From JBGTLW01 sp041743835 (GTDB taxonomy: Bacteria > Planctomycetota > Phycisphaerae > Phycisphaerales > Phycisphaeraceae), in assembly GCA_041743835.1 (NCBI GenBank), contig JBGTLW010000109.1, positions 1-5,785 of the forward strand: a stretch of 5,785 nt of DNA, written 5' to 3'. Below are positions 5,270 through 5,785 of the stretch, piece by piece. Both the position numbers and the translations under genes were made by a program. The notes under the pieces were generated by a model. That model was not told the DNA's origin and searched no databases. It saw only the letters and a list, made by a program, of their open reading frames with translations. Each line of letters starts with the position of its first letter. Positions within the stretch are counted from its first letter, which is position 1.

Positions 5270-5785
5270 ATGCCCAACTTTCTCCCCCCATCCCACCGGC
5301 CACGGCGGAACCGCGCGAGCGAGGCGATCCGACGTGCCACCCGACAGACTCGGTTCGATGTGGGGCAGTTGATCCATCCCCTGTTCGTCCACGCGGGGGC
5401 CGACGACCAGCCGATCGATGCGATGCCCGGCCAAACCCGGTGGTCGCTGGCTGGACTGATCGGGGAAGTGACGCGCGGCCTGGCGCTGGGCATCGACAAG
5501 GTGGTGTTGTTCCCGAAGATTGATGATGCCCTCAAAAGCTCTGGCGCGGAGGAGGCCCACAACCCCGATGGCCTGATCCCCGAAGCGATCCGACGGCTCA
5601 AACGCGAGTGCGCAGGCGTCTGCGTCATCACCGATATTGCCTTGGACCCGTACAACGCGGACGGGCATGACGGGCTGGTCAGTGACGCTGGCGTGGTGCT
5701 CAATGACCAGACGATCGACGTGCTGGTGCGGCAGGCGCTGTGCCACGCCAAGGCTGGGGCGTACATCGTGGCTCCCAGCGACATG
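5270..5785 (+). CDS. hemB: Delta-aminolevulinic acid dehydratase (HemB, porphobilinogen synthase), 5' part
   Basis: HemB condenses two 5-aminolevulinate molecules to porphobilinogen, the common early step to heme and other tetrapyrroles, in the cytoplasm. The first 172 codons are present and the frame is open to the window end, about half of the usual 320-340 residues. Family landmarks are RPRR near the N-terminus (10-13), LIHPLFV (34-40), SLAGLIGEV (59-67), LGIDKVVLFPKI (73-84), AHNPDGLIPEAIRRLK (96-111), VITDIALDPYNADGHDG (119-135), VLNDQTIDVLVRQAL (143-157) and AGAYIVAPSDM (162-172). At the positions of the zinc cysteines of E. coli HemB it has Ala124, Asp126 and Asp134, so it belongs to the zinc-free, Mg/monovalent-ion type, like the Pseudomonas enzyme. 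The two Schiff-base lysines lie beyond the window. The ATG follows the hisI stop by 7 nt with no Shine-Dalgarno site, suggesting co-transcription and perhaps coupled translation. Confidence 0.95.
   Translation, partial: MPNFLPPSHRPRRNRASEAIRRATRQTRFDVGQLIHPLFVHAGADDQPIDAMPGQTRWSLAGLIGEVTRGLALGIDKVVLFPKIDDALKSSGAEEAHNPDGLIPEAIRRLKRECAGVCVITDIALDPYNADGHDGLVSDAGVVLNDQTIDVLVRQALCHAKAGAYIVAPSDM

Noticed and set aside
4732..5784. 350-codon open frame on the minus strand, opposite hisI and hemB
   Set aside because: Both plus-strand genes are clear family members through the entire stretch; the reverse frame shows no domain.

Overview
The window is a high-GC, densely packed bacterial chromosome segment. 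It holds two divergent gene groups separated by a 202-bp intergenic region. The best guess for the source is Planctomycetota, possibly a Phycisphaerae-type lineage, with a Verrucomicrobiota-like bacterium as the alternative. This is inferred from the polytopic-domain HflK protein, the extra SPFH paralog, weak or absent Shine-Dalgarno sites at several starts, and the base composition. No rRNA or other taxonomic marker is present, so the assignment is tentative.

Left group (minus strand, read from 4580 down to 1). The first gene is a 671-residue HflK-type SPFH protein with an unusual N-terminal domain of about six membrane helices. Next is a canonical 327-residue HflC (2515-1532), then a second, diverged HflK-like SPFH protein of 455 residues that starts 3 nt after the hflC stop (1528-161). 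After an 81-nt gap comes the start of a fourth gene, which runs off the window at position 1. Its first 26 residues contain 13 histidines, which suggests a metal-binding or metal-transport membrane protein. HflK and HflC are known to form a membrane-anchored ring or cage that modulates the FtsH protease. Here the usual pair has become a three-member SPFH set, perhaps co-transcribed with a metal-handling protein.

Right group (plus strand). hisI (4783-5262) encodes phosphoribosyl-AMP cyclohydrolase of histidine biosynthesis. Seven nt later comes hemB (5270 to the window end), encoding delta-aminolevulinic acid dehydratase of tetrapyrrole synthesis, truncated by the window edge. The two are probably co-transcribed. 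HisI has substitutions in its normally DCDxD metal motif and a longer spacing between zinc cysteines. HemB is of the non-zinc (Ala/Asp/Asp) type.

No tRNA, rRNA, CRISPR array, insertion sequence or phage feature was seen. The most interesting content is the triple SPFH operon with its polytopic HflK and His-rich neighbour. The other odd points are the HisI metal-site variant and a 49-nt hflK-hflC spacer that can form a perfect hairpin and overlaps a G-tract cluster.
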